Shown here piece after piece: positions 42,577 through 52,014 of a stretch of DNA of 64,000 bases (position 1 is its first letter; each line of letters opens with the position of its first letter). Under the pieces are notes generated by a model. That model did no database searches, was not told the origin of the DNA, and saw only the letters and a program-made list of their open reading frames with translations. The translations under genes and the position numbers were made by a program. Origin of the DNA: Rubellimicrobium arenae (GTDB lineage Bacteria > Pseudomonadota > Alphaproteobacteria > Rhodobacterales > Rhodobacteraceae). The DNA lies in the NCBI RefSeq assembly GCF_017916295.1, contig NZ_JAFMSS010000005.1, forward strand, positions 276,091-340,090. The letters are read 5' to 3'.

Positions 42577-42950
42577 GCCACCTGGATTCCGTTCCCCTTT
42601 GGGTCGCCATCCCCGTGGCCCTGCTGATCGTCCTGGGCAGCGGCCTCACGCTCCTGGGCACCATCGGGCTCGTGCGTCTGCCCAGCTTCTACGACCGGCT
42701 CCATGCCCCGACGCTTGGAACCAGTTGGGGAACTCTGGGCATCGTTCTCGCCTCGGCCATCCTGTTCACCTGGCTCGAGAAGAGGCTGGTCATCCATGAG
42801 CTTCTCATCGGCCTGTTCGTCATGATCACGACGCCCGTCACCTTGATGCTCCTGGGCCGTGCGGCCCTGCACCGCGACCGGATCGAGGGGCTCGACGCCG
42901 CTCCGCCGCCGGCCGGGGCGCCGGATAATCCGGACGAGCAGCTCCCTTGA
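42573..42950 (+). CDS. mrpG: MrpG, antiporter subunit
   Basis: 125 residues, three membrane segments and a short hydrophilic tail. The signature G-T-I-G-L-V-R-L-P-S-F-Y-D-R-L-H-A-P-T-L-G identifies MrpG/PhaG. It closes the operon mrpAB-C-D-E-F-G, and a hairpin follows at 42956-42981. Confidence 0.95.
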   Translation: MSHLDSVPLWVAIPVALLIVLGSGLTLLGTIGLVRLPSFYDRLHAPTLGTSWGTLGIVLASAILFTWLEKRLVIHELLIGLFVMITTPVTLMLLGRAALHRDRIEGLDAAPPPAGAPDNPDEQLP

Positions 42951-42955
42951 TCCGA

Positions 42956-42981
42956 CCCGAAGGGCGGCCGTAGTCTTCGGG
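42956..42981. terminator. Possible bidirectional terminator hairpin
   Basis: CCCGAAG pairs with CTTCGGG across a 12-base loop, just after the mrpG stop and before the convergent stop at 43032. No T-run follows on either strand, so it may only mark a pause or be partly Rho-dependent. Confidence 0.4.
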
Positions 42982-43031
42982 ACCGGGGAGACGCGAGCTG
43001 CGTCCTCCTGGCCGGCAGATCGATCCCGGGT

Positions 43032-44450
43032 TCAGAGGACGGTCCGAATGCCCCCGCGGGGCGCCCCTCCCAGGACGACCGGCAGGAGCGGCCGGGCCGG
43101 GACCGGGGCCATCCCCTGCGATGCCGACGGCTGCTCGGCCCAGCTGAGCAATGCCCCCGCAGCAAGCCAGGTCAGGGGCGTCAGGGTCGCGTTGGGGATC
43201 ATGTCGACCAGGTTGATGGCCAGGATCAGCATTCCTCCGGCCGCGAGAGGGGGCACGGACTGCTTTCGTCGGCGCCATGTCAACAGGATGGGCAGGCAGA
43301 GGAGCCCCATCTTCGCGATATAGCCGACGATGCCGTTCACCCCTATGAGGATGACCCAGAGACCGTCGGTGACCGAGGTGATCCGACCGCTGTCGGCCTC
43401 CCGGATCTGGTTGCGGCCCCATCCTCCCCATCCGAAGAGCGGGCGTTCCATGGCCCGCGCGAGAAGGCTGTCCTCGTTGTCGAACCGGAACTCGAGAGAC
43501 TGCGCCCGATCGGCACTGACCCGTTCGGCCGTCTGCACCATGTAGTCCGTCGGAATGACGCCGCTGTAGCGAAGGGCCGGGTAGAACAGCAGCAGCACGG
43601 CAATGATCGCCGCGAGATTGATCTGCATCCGGGGCGAGAACAACAGGATCACAGGCAGCCCGAGGAGCGCATAGATCAGCGATGCCATCGACTTGCAGAG
43701 CACCAGAACGGCCAGCAGCCAGACGACCAGGAACAGGGCGAACACGGCCTTCCTGGAGCCGGACCGGACGATGGTGGCGGCGGCCAGGATGGCTGTGGCG
43801 GTCAGGAACGCGACCCAGAGTCCGTGATAAAGGAACACGATGGGCCGGAAGCCGCTCCCGCGCATCATCTGGCCGAAGTCGTGCTGGAAGAAGCCATAGA
43901 CCCAGGTGTTGATCTGGGGGCTCAGCCGGACCTCGACCAGCATGGGGAAGGAATAGGCGAACGTCGCGATGGCGATGGCCCACAGGAATTCCCGCAGGCC
44001 GGCCTCGCCCTTGAGAAGGGCACGCCCGAGGAGGAAGGGCAGCAGCTCTGCCAGAAGCGCTAGCGTGTTCGGGACCACCTCCGGGATCCGCATCCCCGTG
44101 ACCCAGAACGATCCCCAGAGCAGAGGATCCATGTTCAGGACCAGAGTGACCAGGGAGCTGAGGAAGCAGGCCCCCAGGAGCACGCGGGCCATGGGCCCCC
44201 TCGGGAGAAGGTCCTTCACGGGCAGGAACAGGGCAAGACAGATGACGAGCGCGGAAAAGGCCGGGATCGTGTGCTTGTTCAGGCTTGGCAGGGCGGGCAG
44301 CTCAAAGCTTGTCGGCAGGGGAGGCAGCAGGAGGTAGCCCCCGATGATGCAGGCGAGCAGCCCATGACGCGGCCCCATGAAGCGGAACATCGCGAACGAC
44401 GCGACAGGCCAGACGAGCAAGGCCAGATACGCGAACGCGTTCGGAGACAT
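43032..44450 (-). CDS. O-antigen ligase/Wzy-like polysaccharide membrane protein
   Basis: 472 residues with 11-12 membrane segments. A large loop between residues about 310 and 370 holds F-D-N-E-D-S-L-L-A-R-A-M-E-R-P-L-F-G-W-G-G-W-G-R-N. The hydrophobic layout and the R-P-L-F-G-W-G-x-G motif are those of WaaL/Wzy (RfaL) proteins, which join or polymerise glycan chains in the periplasm. Which glycan cannot be told; no Wzx, Wzz or sugar genes are adjacent. It is divergent from the secreted glycoside-hydrolase-like gene across a long gap. AGGA lies 6 bases before its ATG. Confidence 0.78.
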   Translation of the reverse strand: MSPNAFAYLALLVWPVASFAMFRFMGPRHGLLACIIGGYLLLPPLPTSFELPALPSLNKHTIPAFSALVICLALFLPVKDLLPRGPMARVLLGACFLSSLVTLVLNMDPLLWGSFWVTGMRIPEVVPNTLALLAELLPFLLGRALLKGEAGLREFLWAIAIATFAYSFPMLVEVRLSPQINTWVYGFFQHDFGQMMRGSGFRPIVFLYHGLWVAFLTATAILAAATIVRSGSRKAVFALFLVVWLLAVLVLCKSMASLIYALLGLPVILLFSPRMQINLAAIIAVLLLFYPALRYSGVIPTDYMVQTAERVSADRAQSLEFRFDNEDSLLARAMERPLFGWGGWGRNQIREADSGRITSVTDGLWVILIGVNGIVGYIAKMGLLCLPILLTWRRRKQSVPPLAAGGMLILAINLVDMIPNATLTPLTWLAAGALLSWAEQPSASQGMAPVPARPLLPVVLGGAPRGGIRTVL

Positions 44451-45077
44451 CGATCTTCCTGCGCAGTGTCGGATAGATTGGTTACATATCGGTCTATCAG
44501 AGCCTCTTTCTCGAAACTAGGCAATTTGCCTTTGTGCCACTTCGCATGATCCGGTCAGGGCAGAATCATTGGGCAGGAACCTCGTTCGCCAACGGCCATC
44601 GCCGCCAATTATGGAAAGGCCCTTGGTTTCAGTCCCGGAGGTTCTGTTGGCGCAGAACGGAGACGACCCTGGATCCCCGGGAATCCCTCGGTCGGGATGC
44701 TGCCGGTCGGACGGTCGGTGGATCGTCCAAAGGTGCCGACACGCCCCTGCCGGGCCAACGGCCATGAAGTCCCATGGCATGGAGACCGTTGATCAGGCGA
44801 GTGTCGCCGCTGGATTTCTCTCTTCGCCCACTGTGCCCCGCTCTCGGTGCCGGGTCGTTCTCCCCGATGGGAGAAACGTGCTGCGCGGACCATGTCTCCG
44901 ACATGCAAGACCTCGTGACGCCGCGCCCAAGGCCGCGTTAGGATTCGCGCGGCGAACGGCAAGGCGATCGGCTCTTCATGCCACCACAGACGGTCCGGCG
45001 TGTCTGCCAGGTCCCTGGCCGTTCTGGCGAGTGAACAGTCCCGACCCGGAATGTGCCGGGAGTTGCTGGAGTCGTGT
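44451..45077. other. Long intergenic region with palindromes
   Basis: 627 bases with no credible gene, between two divergent polysaccharide-linked genes. The part near the polymerase is less GC-rich and should hold its promoter. It contains AGGCAA-T-TTGCCT (44519-44531, 6-bp arms) and GATAGA/TCTATC (44472-44477 with 44493-44498). Both may be regulator sites. The right half has no recognised motif. Several short open frames are GC artefacts. Confidence 0.4.
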
Positions 45078-46907
45078 ATGCGTCGTGTTGCTCCTTATGT
45101 CGTGGCTCTCCTCGGTCTGCTGGCGGCCGCCGTCTATCTTTGGGTCGGGGCCGCGCCCGCGGAACAGCCGTTGCCGCAGGAGGCCATCAAGAGCCGACCC
45201 GTGGAAACGGTGCAGGCAACGCCTGCCACGTCGAACCGCGCGGTCGCGGAGGGCCCTTCCCTGGGCACCAACCTTTCCAGCCTCAACGACTGGTCGACCG
45301 AGTTTCCGTTCATCGACCTGTTCAAGATGTCCCGCCCCTGGTTCACCCAGACGCAGGGCACCTGGGATACGGGCGAGGCCGGATTGCTGGACCTGGACGA
45401 GCACGGCTGGGTGCGCCGCCTGACCCGCGACGGATCGCCCGCGCCCTTCGAACGGGTGTCGACAGTCTGGACGACGGCAGGGAACTACCTGCGGAAGGGT
45501 TCGTATGTGGTCGACTGGAAAGGCGAAGGCAGCCTGGAGATCGGAGGGGGCGTGCGCGTCCTCGACCAGTCGGACCACCGGATCGTGTTCGCTCTCGAAG
45601 GCGATACGTCATGGATTTCGATCACCAGCACCGATCCGAAGCATTCCGGGGACTACATCCGCGATATACGAATCTATTATCAGGACGACGGGCCCCTGCT
45701 GGATGACGGGCTGATCTTCAATCCCGCCTTCATAGAGAAGATCGAGAATTTCCGGGTCCTGCGTTTCATGGACTGGATGAACACCAACAACTCCGAACTG
45801 CAATCCTGGGCCGATACCACGCCGATCGGGGCGGCCTCGCAGGCGTCCTACGAACATGGCGGGGGGGCTTCGGTCGACATGATGGTGGCGCTGGCCAACC
45901 AGGTCGGCGCGGATCCGTGGTTCACGATCCCCCACCAGGCGGATGATGACTACATTCGGCACTTGGCGACCTATGTCCGCGACCACCTCGACCCCGGACT
46001 TGTGGCGCGCTTCGAGTATTCCAACGAGGTCTGGAACTGGGGGTTCGCCCAGGCCAGCTGGGTCCAGCAGAAAGCCGTCGAAGCCTGGGGCGAGGAGGCG
46101 GAAGGCGGATGGATGCAATGGTATGGAATGAGGGCGGCCGAGATGGCGCGCATCGTCGCCGACGTTTTCGGAGAGGAGGCCGGCACTCGGGCTCTCAATG
46201 TCTTCTCCACCCAGTTCGGCTGGTTGGGACTGGAGGCCTATGCTCTCGATGCGCCGGCCTATGTGGCTCAGGGCGGCACACCGCCCCGGGATGCCCCGTT
46301 CCACGTCTATGCCGTCGCCCCCTACTTCGGAGGCACCATCGGCTCCGAAGACATGATCGACCAGGTGGCTGACTGGACCTCCGAAGCTGAAGGGGGGATC
46401 CAGGAGGCTCTTGACTATGTGGCCGACGGCCCGGCACCGGACAGCATCGTGAACCTGCCATCCAGCATAGCCCATCACGCCGAGGTTGCCCGCAGCCTCG
46501 GCTGGCGTCTCGAGGCCTATGAGGGAGGCCAGCATATCGTCGACTTGGCGGGCCTGTTCGGCGGCGAGGAAGACCTGGACCGCACCCACTTCCTCGTGAC
46601 CCTGGCGAACCGGCCCGAGATGGGCGACCTCTACCGACGCTACCTGGAAACCTGGCGCAACGCGGGCGGCACGCTGATGGCGCAGTTCTCGGATTTCGGG
46701 GTGCCGAGCCGATACGGCAGTTGGGGGCTGTGGGAGAGCGCCTTCGCCGGGGACAACCCACGATCGCTCGCGGTCGAGGCATTCCGGGATGGCGTGCAGC
46801 CCTGGTGGGACGATGCGCGGCCCCTTGCCGTCTTTGGAGGCCACCCTCCCAGGACGGATGCGGATGTCGGCTCGTCGCCTGCTGCGCCGTCGCCGGTTGC
46901 CAACTAG
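45078..46907 (+). CDS. Secreted glycoside-hydrolase-like (cellulose-binding-type) protein
   Basis: 609 residues. The N-terminus is a signal anchor or peptide (R-R-V-A-P-Y-V-V-A-L-L-G-L-L-A-A-A-V). GGAG sits 6 bases before the ATG; a longer version from 45000 is less likely. The body is rich in W, D and G. F-E-Y-S-N-E-V-W-N-W near residue 315 resembles the N-E motif at the catalytic acid/base of clan GH-A hydrolases, and a second acidic site may be E-G-G-Q-H near 480. Similar proteins are often labelled cellulose-binding. The glycan is unknown. Its neighbour suggests an exported polysaccharide. Confidence 0.6.
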   Translation: MRRVAPYVVALLGLLAAAVYLWVGAAPAEQPLPQEAIKSRPVETVQATPATSNRAVAEGPSLGTNLSSLNDWSTEFPFIDLFKMSRPWFTQTQGTWDTGEAGLLDLDEHGWVRRLTRDGSPAPFERVSTVWTTAGNYLRKGSYVVDWKGEGSLEIGGGVRVLDQSDHRIVFALEGDTSWISITSTDPKHSGDYIRDIRIYYQDDGPLLDDGLIFNPAFIEKIENFRVLRFMDWMNTNNSELQSWADTTPIGAASQASYEHGGGASVDMMVALANQVGADPWFTIPHQADDDYIRHLATYVRDHLDPGLVARFEYSNEVWNWGFAQASWVQQKAVEAWGEEAEGGWMQWYGMRAAEMARIVADVFGEEAGTRALNVFSTQFGWLGLEAYALDAPAYVAQGGTPPRDAPFHVYAVAPYFGGTIGSEDMIDQVADWTSEAEGGIQEALDYVADGPAPDSIVNLPSSIAHHAEVARSLGWRLEAYEGGQHIVDLAGLFGGEEDLDRTHFLVTLANRPEMGDLYRRYLETWRNAGGTLMAQFSDFGVPSRYGSWGLWESAFAGDNPRSLAVEAFRDGVQPWWDDARPLAVFGGHPPRTDADVGSSPAAPSPVAN

Positions 46908-47194
46908 GGCGGTGGCCGAGGCGGGGCTCCGTGGCCGGCCAGGCCCGACCTGACGTCAACTGGAGGCGATCACCCCACGAGGATCACCTGAGGCGCGTGG
47001 GATGGACGCGCGCGGAGGTGCTCTGGCTGCACGGCCATCCGTTCCGCTCCGGATCTTGACCGGGTCCCGGCGACCGCCGCGGACGCCAGCTTGGGACAGG
47101 TGCGCGGACCGAGGATGAACCGTGTCCATTGCCCGGCTTGGACCACGTCTGGGTCGAGGTGGGATCTCCGTTCCGTACGGTCACGGATGCGGAC

Positions 47195-47731
47195 CTAGCC
47201 CCACGCCCGGAGCCCCAGTGTCGCAAGGCCGCCTCCCAGGATTATGGCCAGCGCCGAGAGGCCGGGGAACCGGTACAGGATCGCGGCGGCGGCCCCTGCG
47301 ATCCCGACGGCGAGCAGCCCTCCGCCCGACAGGCGCAGGATGGCCATCACGCCCGCGATCATCAGCCCCGTCCCGACCGGGGCCAGTCCTTCCCTCAGGA
47401 CGCGGTGCCATCTTTTCCCCCGATGGCGGTTCGAGGTCCGGAACACGGCATAGAAGAGCGCCGAGGATGGAAGGAAGAGAGCCAGCGTCGCCACGACCGC
47501 ACCGGTCCATCCCGCCAGCTTGTACTCGATCAGAGTCGCCACCATCGTGCCCGGCCCAGGCGCGGCGCGCGTCACCGCGAACATGTGCAGGAACTCCTGA
47601 CTGGAGATCCATCCCTGCTGCCGCACGACCTCGGTTTCGAGCCCGGCGATGATCGATGCGCCGCCCCCGATGGAGAGAAGCGACAATGGCACAAGGATCC
47701 AACTCAAGCTCCAGAACCCGTCATCCTCCAT
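47195..47731 (-). CDS. Chromate transporter half, ChrA family (second gene)
   Basis: 178 residues, about five membrane segments. S-I-G-G-G-A-S-I-I-A-G-L, then E-F-L-H-M-F-A-V-T-R-A-A-P-G-P-G-T-M, match the conserved CHR domain (pattern G-G-x, E-F and P-G-P). Short-chain ChrA proteins come as pairs whose two halves have opposite membrane topology. Its ATG overlaps the first half by 11 bases. The pair may export chromate; many CHR proteins have other or unknown anion substrates. Confidence 0.85.
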   Translation of the reverse strand: MEDDGFWSLSWILVPLSLLSIGGGASIIAGLETEVVRQQGWISSQEFLHMFAVTRAAPGPGTMVATLIEYKLAGWTGAVVATLALFLPSSALFYAVFRTSNRHRGKRWHRVLREGLAPVGTGLMIAGVMAILRLSGGGLLAVGIAGAAAAILYRFPGLSALAIILGGGLATLGLRAWG

Positions 47732-48275
47732 CTACGGCGATCCTTGCATTTGCGAAGGCGATGCTGACAGGCGCGGCCACGAGGACGACCGGGAGCATCG
47801 ACCAGCCAAGCACGCCAACGCTTCCGGCGATGACGATGATGGTGGCAAGGCCCATGGGACTGTGCCGCACCCGGGCGATGCCCTGGCCGCAGACCACGAC
47901 GAGCATCCCGATGGCGGCGAAGGCCACGCCTTCCATGAAAGCCTCAAGGCCTCGCGTATCGGCGACCAGGCGCGTCAATCCATCCAGGGCCAGGACGGCG
48001 AAGAATGGGGTGGTCAGGAACCCGATCAGGCAGGCGACGGCGCCGCCGGGTCCCCGGAGCAGCTCACCCAGGCCGATGACCAGATTGACGACGTTCACGC
48101 CCGGAAACATCTGAGCCATCGCAAGGTTCGCTGCGAACTCCTCGTCGGTGATCCAGCCGTGCCGCTGGACGAACTCGCGGTGGACCCAGCCGGACAAGCC
48201 ACCACCGAAACTCAGGGAGCCGATCTTGAAGCAGGCGACAAACAGCCCCGGCACGGTGGTAGCCTGATCCGGCAT
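47721..48275 (-). CDS. Chromate transporter half, ChrA family (first gene)
   Basis: 184 residues from ATG 48275, with about five membrane segments. S-L-S-F-G-G-G-L-S-G-W-V-H-R-E-F-V and M-A-Q-M-F-P-G-V-N-V-V-N match the conserved CHR motifs. The start lies one base after the stop of the ABC ATPase gene, so it is probably co-transcribed with the peptide-type transporter, an odd pairing. A longer frame upstream of 48275 is read-through into that gene. Confidence 0.85.
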   Translation of the reverse strand: MPDQATTVPGLFVACFKIGSLSFGGGLSGWVHREFVQRHGWITDEEFAANLAMAQMFPGVNVVNLVIGLGELLRGPGGAVACLIGFLTTPFFAVLALDGLTRLVADTRGLEAFMEGVAFAAIGMLVVVCGQGIARVRHSPMGLATIIVIAGSVGVLGWSMLPVVLVAAPVSIAFANARIAVDGG

Positions 48276-48276
48276 G

Positions 48277-49905
48277 TCAGGCGGCGTGCGGCAGACCACC
48301 GGCGGCCGCAGCCAGCAAGCGCCGGGTGTATTCGTGACGGGGACGGTCGTAGACCTCCTCGACAGTGCCCTGCTCGACCACTTGACCCCGATACATGACA
48401 AGGACTCGCGTCGCGAAGTCACGCACCAGGCCGAGATCATGCGCCACGAAGACGTAGGACAGTCCCAGTTCGGACCGAAGCTCCTTGAGCAGAGCGATCA
48501 CCTGGGCCTGGATCGAGACGTCCAGCGCGGAGACCGCCTCATCGCAGACGATCACCTCGGGACGCAGCGCGAGAGCCCGGGCGATCGCGATCCGTTGCCT
48601 TTGGCCCGCCGAGAACTCGTGCGGATAGCGGTCGGCATGGTCAGGCCGGAGGCCCACCTGCGCCAGGAGCTGCGACACGCGCGGGCGCCATTGCTCCGGA
48701 TCGAGGACGTCGCGGTGGATGGCCCAGGGCTCGGAGACGATCTGCTGGACGGTCATGCGCGGATTGAGCGAGGCCGTGGGATCCTGAAAGACGAACTGCA
48801 TTCGGCGCCGCACCTTGAAGGTTTCGGCCGGCGACATCGACAGAAGGTCCTTGCCGTCGAAGCGAATGGTTCCAGATGTGGGCCGGTCGAGGCCCAGGAG
48901 CATCCGCACCAGCGTGGACTTGCCGGATCCGGACTCGCCCACGATGCCCAGCGTCTCGCCCGAAGCCATGCTGAATCTCACGTCGTCCACCGCGATCACG
49001 GGACGGGTGGCCCCGGTGGCAAAACGGCTGGGCAGAGGGCCATAGACTCGGGTCACATGATCCACCTCGAGGAGCGGCGGCCCTGATTTGGCCGCAGGCG
49101 GGACCGGGAAGCCGTGCCGCCCTGGAACCGCGTCCAGCAGCTGGCGCGTGTGGGCGTGCTGCGGGTCCGTCAAGACCTCGGGGGCGCGCCCCTGCTCGAC
49201 CACACGGCCGGCCTGCATCACGACGACCCTGTCAGCGATCCGCTCCACCACCGCGAGATCGTGGGTGATCAGGACCATGCCCATTCCACTTTCGGCCTGG
49301 ATCGACTTGAGGAGATCGAGCACCTGGGCCTGCACCGTGACGTCGAGAGCACTTGTCGGTTCGTCCGCGATCAGGAGGTCGGGCTCGAGCGCGATGGCTG
49401 AGGCGATCATGATGCGCTGCCGCTGTCCGCCTGAAAACTGGTGGGGGTAGTCCCGGGCACGACGCTCGGGATCGTCGATCCGGACCCTGGCCAGGAGCTC
49501 CACCGCCCGGCGGTGTGCCGTGCGGCGATCCACGCCATGCGCCCGGAGGGTTTCCGCGATCTGCCCGCCGACGGGGTAGACCGGGTTGAGAGCGGCGAGC
49601 GGGTCCTGGAAGATCATGGAAATCGACTTGCCGTTGACGGCCTTCCGCGTCCGGCGGGACGCCTTCAGAAGATCGATGCCGTTGAACAGGATCTCGCCCC
49701 GGCTGATCCGGGCGGGAGGGGAGTCGATCAGGTTCATCACCGCCGAAGCGGAGACGGACTTGCCGGATCCGCTCTCGCCGAGGATGGCGAGGGTCTCTCC
49801 GGCACGCACGGACCAGGTCACATCCTCGACCGCCCGGACGAGCCCGGTCGGGGTCGGGAACTGGATCGACAGGTTCCGCACCGAAAGCAGGGGCACGTCG
49901 GGCAT
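48277..49905 (-). CDS. Fused peptide-type ABC ATPase (DppD-DppF)
   Basis: 542 residues with two full ATPase domains. Domain 1: G-E-S-G-S-G-K-S (Walker A), F-S-G-G-Q-R-Q-R (signature), L-L-I-A-D-E-P-T-S-A-L-D (Walker B). Domain 2: G-E-S-G-S-G-K-S-T, F-S-A-G-Q-R-Q-R, V-I-V-C-D-E-A-V-S-A-L-D. This equals DppD and DppF joined, as in YejF/GsiA proteins. It energises import of peptides or other small compounds. The permease genes lie upstream; one of them is broken and no binding-protein gene was found, so the transporter may be dead. Confidence 0.93.
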   Translation of the reverse strand: MPDVPLLSVRNLSIQFPTPTGLVRAVEDVTWSVRAGETLAILGESGSGKSVSASAVMNLIDSPPARISRGEILFNGIDLLKASRRTRKAVNGKSISMIFQDPLAALNPVYPVGGQIAETLRAHGVDRRTAHRRAVELLARVRIDDPERRARDYPHQFSGGQRQRIMIASAIALEPDLLIADEPTSALDVTVQAQVLDLLKSIQAESGMGMVLITHDLAVVERIADRVVVMQAGRVVEQGRAPEVLTDPQHAHTRQLLDAVPGRHGFPVPPAAKSGPPLLEVDHVTRVYGPLPSRFATGATRPVIAVDDVRFSMASGETLGIVGESGSGKSTLVRMLLGLDRPTSGTIRFDGKDLLSMSPAETFKVRRRMQFVFQDPTASLNPRMTVQQIVSEPWAIHRDVLDPEQWRPRVSQLLAQVGLRPDHADRYPHEFSAGQRQRIAIARALALRPEVIVCDEAVSALDVSIQAQVIALLKELRSELGLSYVFVAHDLGLVRDFATRVLVMYRGQVVEQGTVEEVYDRPRHEYTRRLLAAAAGGLPHAA

Positions 49906-50813
49906 CACACCGCTCCTTTGGAGACAAGGCGCCACCGCTCGACCGGATCGGTCAGGATGCGCAGCCAGTTGGACAGCAGGTTGAGGGAGATCGTGACCAG
50001 CATGATCGCGAGCCCGGGCCAGAAGGCGAGCCACCAGGCCGAGCCCAGATAGTTGCGACCATCCGCAACCATCAGGCCCCAGGTGACCTCGGGTGACTGG
50101 ATGCCGATGCCGAGGAAGCTCAGTCCCGCCTCCACCAGCATGACGAATGCGACTTCGAGCGTGGCCAGGTTGATCGCGGTGGGCAGGACCATGGGGGCGA
50201 TATGGCGCAGGAGGACCCGGTCCGTGTGAGCGCCCATGGCGCGGGCGGCGGTCACGAAGAGCCGTTCCTTGATCTCCAGCACCTCCGCCCGGATCGTTCG
50301 CAGGAAGACGGGGATCCGCGACACGGCAAGGACGAGGATCACGTTGGTGATGCCCGGGTCGAGGGCAAAGAGAACGATCACGGCCAGCAGCATCGACGGG
50401 AAGCTCATGATCGAATCCGCGAGCCGGAGCAGGACGGCGCTGACCCATCCACCCTTGTAGCCGGCGATAAGTCCAAGAGCCCCCCCGATCAGGAGAGCGC
50501 AGGCCACGGCGCTGAATGCGATCACCATGGTGTTCTGGCTCGCGACGATGATCCGGGCGAGAAGGCTGCGGCCGAGCGCGTCGGCCCCGAGCACGAACAG
50601 CCATCCCCCCCCGCCCGAGAAGGGCGCAGCGTTCCGGGCCTGGAGGTTCATGGCCCGCGCCTCGTCGGCCAGGAGCGTCGGACCGAGGACCGCGCAGCCG
50701 AGGACCACGAGCAGGATCACGGCGGAAAGGGCGGCCAGCTTGTCGCGCCAGAGCGCCGCAAGCGAGTTGGACATGGTCGAGGGGGAGCGGACGGACAGGG
50801 GCTGCGCAGTCAT
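49905..50813 (-). CDS. Peptide-type ABC permease (DppC-like)
   Basis: 302 residues from ATG 50813 (MTAQPLSVRSPSTMSN), six membrane segments. The EAA loop A-A-R-A-M-G-A-H-T-D-R-V-L-L-R-H-I-A-P and the N-terminal D-A-L-G-R-S-L-L-A-R match DppC/OppC. The reading frame is intact. Its start sits inside TGAGATG, against the stop of the broken dppB-like gene upstream. Confidence 0.9.
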   Translation of the reverse strand: MTAQPLSVRSPSTMSNSLAALWRDKLAALSAVILLVVLGCAVLGPTLLADEARAMNLQARNAAPFSGGGGWLFVLGADALGRSLLARIIVASQNTMVIAFSAVACALLIGGALGLIAGYKGGWVSAVLLRLADSIMSFPSMLLAVIVLFALDPGITNVILVLAVSRIPVFLRTIRAEVLEIKERLFVTAARAMGAHTDRVLLRHIAPMVLPTAINLATLEVAFVMLVEAGLSFLGIGIQSPEVTWGLMVADGRNYLGSAWWLAFWPGLAIMLVTISLNLLSNWLRILTDPVERWRLVSKGAV

Positions 50814-50814
50814 C

Positions 50815-51641
50815 TCAGCCGTGCCGGATGCGGGGATCGACGAGGGCATAGAGCAGGTCCACGATGATGTTGATGAGGAACACGGCCAGCGCGGTCACAA
50901 GCACGGCCGCCTGGATCACGGCGAAATCCCGCAGGAGCACCGAGTCGATCAGCAGCTTGCCGATCCCGGGGAAGCCGAACACCGTCTCGACGATCACGGC
51001 CCCATTGACGATGCTGGCCGCCTGGTCCGATGCCACGGTGATGACGGGAAGAAGGGTGTTCCGCAGGGCATGGACGAATACGATGGCCGTCCCGCTGACG
51101 CCCTTGGCGCGAGCCGCCTTCACATAGGTGGATGACAAGCGGTGATCATCGAACTGCGGACCACCTGCACCAGCACGCCTGTCGGTCGGAGCGTCAGGAC
51201 CGCGACAGGCAGTATCCAGTGCCAGGGCGTGCCCGTGCCGGATGTCGGCAGCCACCGGAGATGCACGGCGAAGACCAGGACCCCGACGATCGCAACCCAG
51301 AAGTTGGGCGTGCTCGCGCCGATCAGCGAGATGAGGCCGGCAATCCGGTCGAACAGTCCGCCAGGCCGGATCGCCGCGAGCGACCCGACGACGATGGCAG
51401 TCGCGATCACCAGCGGCATCGCGAGGGCGGCCAGCATCAGGGTGGTGGGAAAGGCGTCAAGGACGACCTCGACGGCGGGACGCCCGAACTGGAGGGATTC
51501 GCCCAGATCCAGCACCAGAACTCCCTCCAGGAAGCGGCCGAACTGCAGGATCAGCGGGTCATCGAAGCCATAGAGTTCGTTGAACTGGTCGCGTACCTCG
51601 AGGGTTGCGTCCTGGGGCAGGAACAGATCGGCCGGGGATCA
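50815..51641 (-). pseudogene. Broken DppB-like ABC permease gene
   Basis: Two overlapping frames give parts of one DppB-like protein. The upstream part reads L-F-L-P-Q-D-A-T-L-E-V-R-D-Q-F, then G-E-S-L-Q-F-G-R-P-A-V-E-V-V, up to V-V-R-S-S-M-I-T-A. The downstream part continues S-S-T-Y-V-K-A-A-R-A-K-G to the stop. A one-base loss near 51138 separates them. The usual N-terminal membrane helix (the first ~60 residues) is missing: homology stops at about 51640, where the frame meets stops. The gene is not functional unless the frameshift is a sequencing error. Confidence 0.8.
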
Positions 51642-52014
51642 CTACATTAATTTCCGGAACGATTATGACAGCGGCCTCTTCGGCGAGGTGGCTGGCATAT
51701 GCCAGGAGATCGCCGATTTCACCATCCGTGAATGATCTGGACGCGTGCCATCCCACGATGACCAGACCGCAACCGCCTTCTTCCAGGTCTTGGAATGGAC
51801 GGACGACCTACGCCTGAATCGTGTCGACGAAGAACCAAACCCGCCGTTCGGTAGCTGCCGCACCGCCGATCAACGTGGTTTGCTTCTTCCTGTCCCGAAG
51901 AGATCAGGGTCTCGGCCCGACCCGCCGACCCGTACCAAGGCGCCCCCGATAATCGGCTGCGGTCACTTGGCCGGATCATCTCCCATTTGGATCGGGGCAG
52001 GCTCGGCATCACCA
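51642..52014 (-). other. Gene-remnant stretch between SDR gene and broken permease
   Basis: 373 bases without an intact gene. One minus-strand frame at about 51807-51641 reads F-Q-D-L-E-E-G-G-C-G-L-V-I-V-G-W-H-A-S, then D-G-E-I-G-D-L-L-A-Y-A, protein-like but cut by a stop upstream and by the dppB junction downstream. I do not recognise the family. It may be the tail of a gene lost in the deletion that also removed the dppB start. Confidence 0.4.

Noticed and set aside
44517..44962. Short frames in the gap between the polymerase and hydrolase genes
   Set aside because: They overlap on several strands, have atypical composition and lack ribosome sites.
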